The notes under the pieces: generated by a model
Told to the model about the DNA's origin: nothing
Database searches by the model: none
What the model saw: only the letters and a program-made list of their open reading frames with translations
From: Candidatus Nitrosopumilus sp.
GTDB taxonomy: Archaea; Thermoproteota; Nitrososphaeria; Nitrososphaerales; Nitrosopumilaceae
Length of the DNA: 5,773 nt
Assembly (NCBI GenBank): GCA_013043295.1
Contig: JABDOO010000075.1
Coordinates: forward strand, 1 to 5,773
Reading direction: 5' to 3'
Program-made: the position numbers and the translations under genes
Part shown: in pieces, positions 4,933 to 5,773 of the stretch
How the letters are laid out: each line of letters begins with the position of its first letter
Numbering within the stretch: the stretch's first letter is position 1

Positions 4933-5772
4933 TTATTGTAAAAATTTTATAAATAAAAAGAAAATTGCAAATCCGCCTAGAAAAACTATTCCTGTAAAAC
5001 TCAAAATTTTCAATAAAGTTGAAGGTCTATGCTCTTTGTCTAGATATTTGCCAGTAACCAATCTAAAATTAAAAATTGCAATAATTGGGGCTATTACAAA
5101 AGACAATACAGTTGCAAAATCAACTAGTTCTTTGAGATTATTGCCAAATTGAAATATTACAGTTAGAGAGCCTGCTGAAATGACAATTAAGAAAATAACG
5201 TAAAATGAACGAAATTTTGTGCGTATTTGCTCTTCATTTTTTGTAAAAATCAGTTCAACTGTCCTCTGCAATGATCTTGAATATCCATCAAAGACTGCAA
5301 GAATGGTTCCAAACATTACGGTAAATGCAGAAGCTGCAATTATGATGTAACTCCAATCCCCAATTGTCTTTGTATACAGTGTAACTATTTCATGTGCAAA
5401 TAAAGAATTGCTGTTTGGAAGTTCTTCACCTGAACCATAGAAAATAAACGAACCCAGTGTAACAAACATTATCGCAAGGATTCCAGTGATCAGATAAGCT
5501 AGCCTAAACTCAAAGAGAGTTTCTTTCAAACTAGGTTTGTATTGTGTTTGTTTCATTCTCTCTAAGGTCCACAAGCTATTCCAGCTGGAGAGATCAACTG
5601 CTGTCGGCATCCAACCCATTAATGCAAGTAAGAAAAAAATTCCAGAAATATCCCAAAGATCCTTTGGTTCAAATCCTGCAATTGGTTCTAGAGGACCATT
5701 ATACAAGGTAAGCAAAAATGCAGAAACTGTTGACACAACTAAAACAATTGCAATAATTTTGATCAAACTATC
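4933..5772 (-). CDS. NRAMP-family divalent metal transporter (5'-partial)
   Basis: An integral membrane protein that probably imports a divalent metal (Mn, Fe or Mg class) with proton or membrane-potential drive. The frame is open to the right edge: about 279 residues are visible of roughly 400-430 for the family, so the first four helices, with the DPGN metal-binding motif of helix 1, are missing. A TTG at 5766 is internal, not a start. The seven visible hydrophobic segments match helices 5-11, numbered from the first visible codon: about 5-24, 41-62, 90-112, 138-163, 184-205, 214-238 and 251-278. The helix 6 segment GWMPTAVDLSSWNSLW (residues 53-68) corresponds to the metal-binding MPH region of classical NRAMPs, but Thr replaces the His (MPT, bases 5602-5610). 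This places it in a variant subgroup, so the substrate is uncertain. It is followed 86 bases later by ferritin. Confidence 0.88.
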   Translation of the reverse strand, partial: DSLIKIIAIVLVVSTVSAFLLTLYNGPLEPIAGFEPKDLWDISGIFFLLALMGWMPTAVDLSSWNSLWTLERMKQTQYKPSLKETLFEFRLAYLITGILAIMFVTLGSFIFYGSGEELPNSNSLFAHEIVTLYTKTIGDWSYIIIAASAFTVMFGTILAVFDGYSRSLQRTVELIFTKNEEQIRTKFRSFYVIFLIVISAGSLTVIFQFGNNLKELVDFATVLSFVIAPIIAIFNFRLVTGKYLDKEHRPSTLLKILSFTGIVFLGGFAIFFLFIKFLQ

Positions 5773-5773
5773 A

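Noticed and set aside
4921..4934. AATTA-GGTA-TAATT inverted repeat as an iron-regulator (DtxR-like) operator for ferritin
   Set aside because: It overlaps the NRAMP stop, is about 40 bases upstream of the ferritin TATA-like box, has only 5-base AT-rich arms and does not match a full DtxR box.
5764..5766. TTG as the start of the NRAMP-family gene
   Set aside because: The protein would begin at helix 5 of an 11-helix fold, and the frame continues to the window edge; the gene is simply cut off.

Overview
The window looks like an ordinary stretch of chromosome from a Nitrosopumilus-like ammonia-oxidising archaeon (Thaumarchaeota/Nitrososphaerota). The reasons are a class I (archaeal-type) lysyl-tRNA synthetase, strong AT bias, short intergenic gaps, several TATA-like boxes 24-34 bases before start codons (the spacing expected for leaderless archaeal transcripts), and many very small membrane or Cys-rich proteins. 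The taxon is my inference from protein style; I ran no search.

Left part (2-2577, + strand): the nearly complete lysS gene, then a 66-aa two-helix membrane protein starting 2 bases after its stop, then a 256-aa coiled-coil protein with a good Shine-Dalgarno. They read as one transcription unit. It meets, tail to tail with a 6-base overlap, a minus-strand gene for a 146-aa FMN-binding split-barrel (PNPOx-like) protein (2572-3012).

Middle part (3052-3921): a divergent pair of tiny single-helix membrane proteins, 32 aa on the minus strand and 49 aa on the plus strand, share an 84-base promoter region. The 49-aa gene is followed on the + strand by a 99-aa unknown protein with a TTG start and a 57-aa Cys-rich, probably metal-binding mini-protein.

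Right part (3954-5772, minus strand): reading leftwards from the window edge, the C-terminal two thirds of an NRAMP-family divalent metal transporter, a 170-aa ferritin and a 110-aa unknown protein. A metal importer beside an iron-storage cage suggests a metal-homeostasis neighbourhood. Ferritin and the 110-aa gene each seem to have their own promoter, and a perfect 16-base palindrome sits over the ferritin stop codon, just upstream of the 110-aa gene's TATA box.

I see no tRNA, rRNA, CRISPR array, insertion sequence or integrase, and no gap above 300 bases without a gene. I found no clear new multi-gene system. The parts most worth a second look are the three unlabelled mini-proteins, the palindrome, the variant metal-binding helix of the transporter and the altered third iron site of the ferritin.
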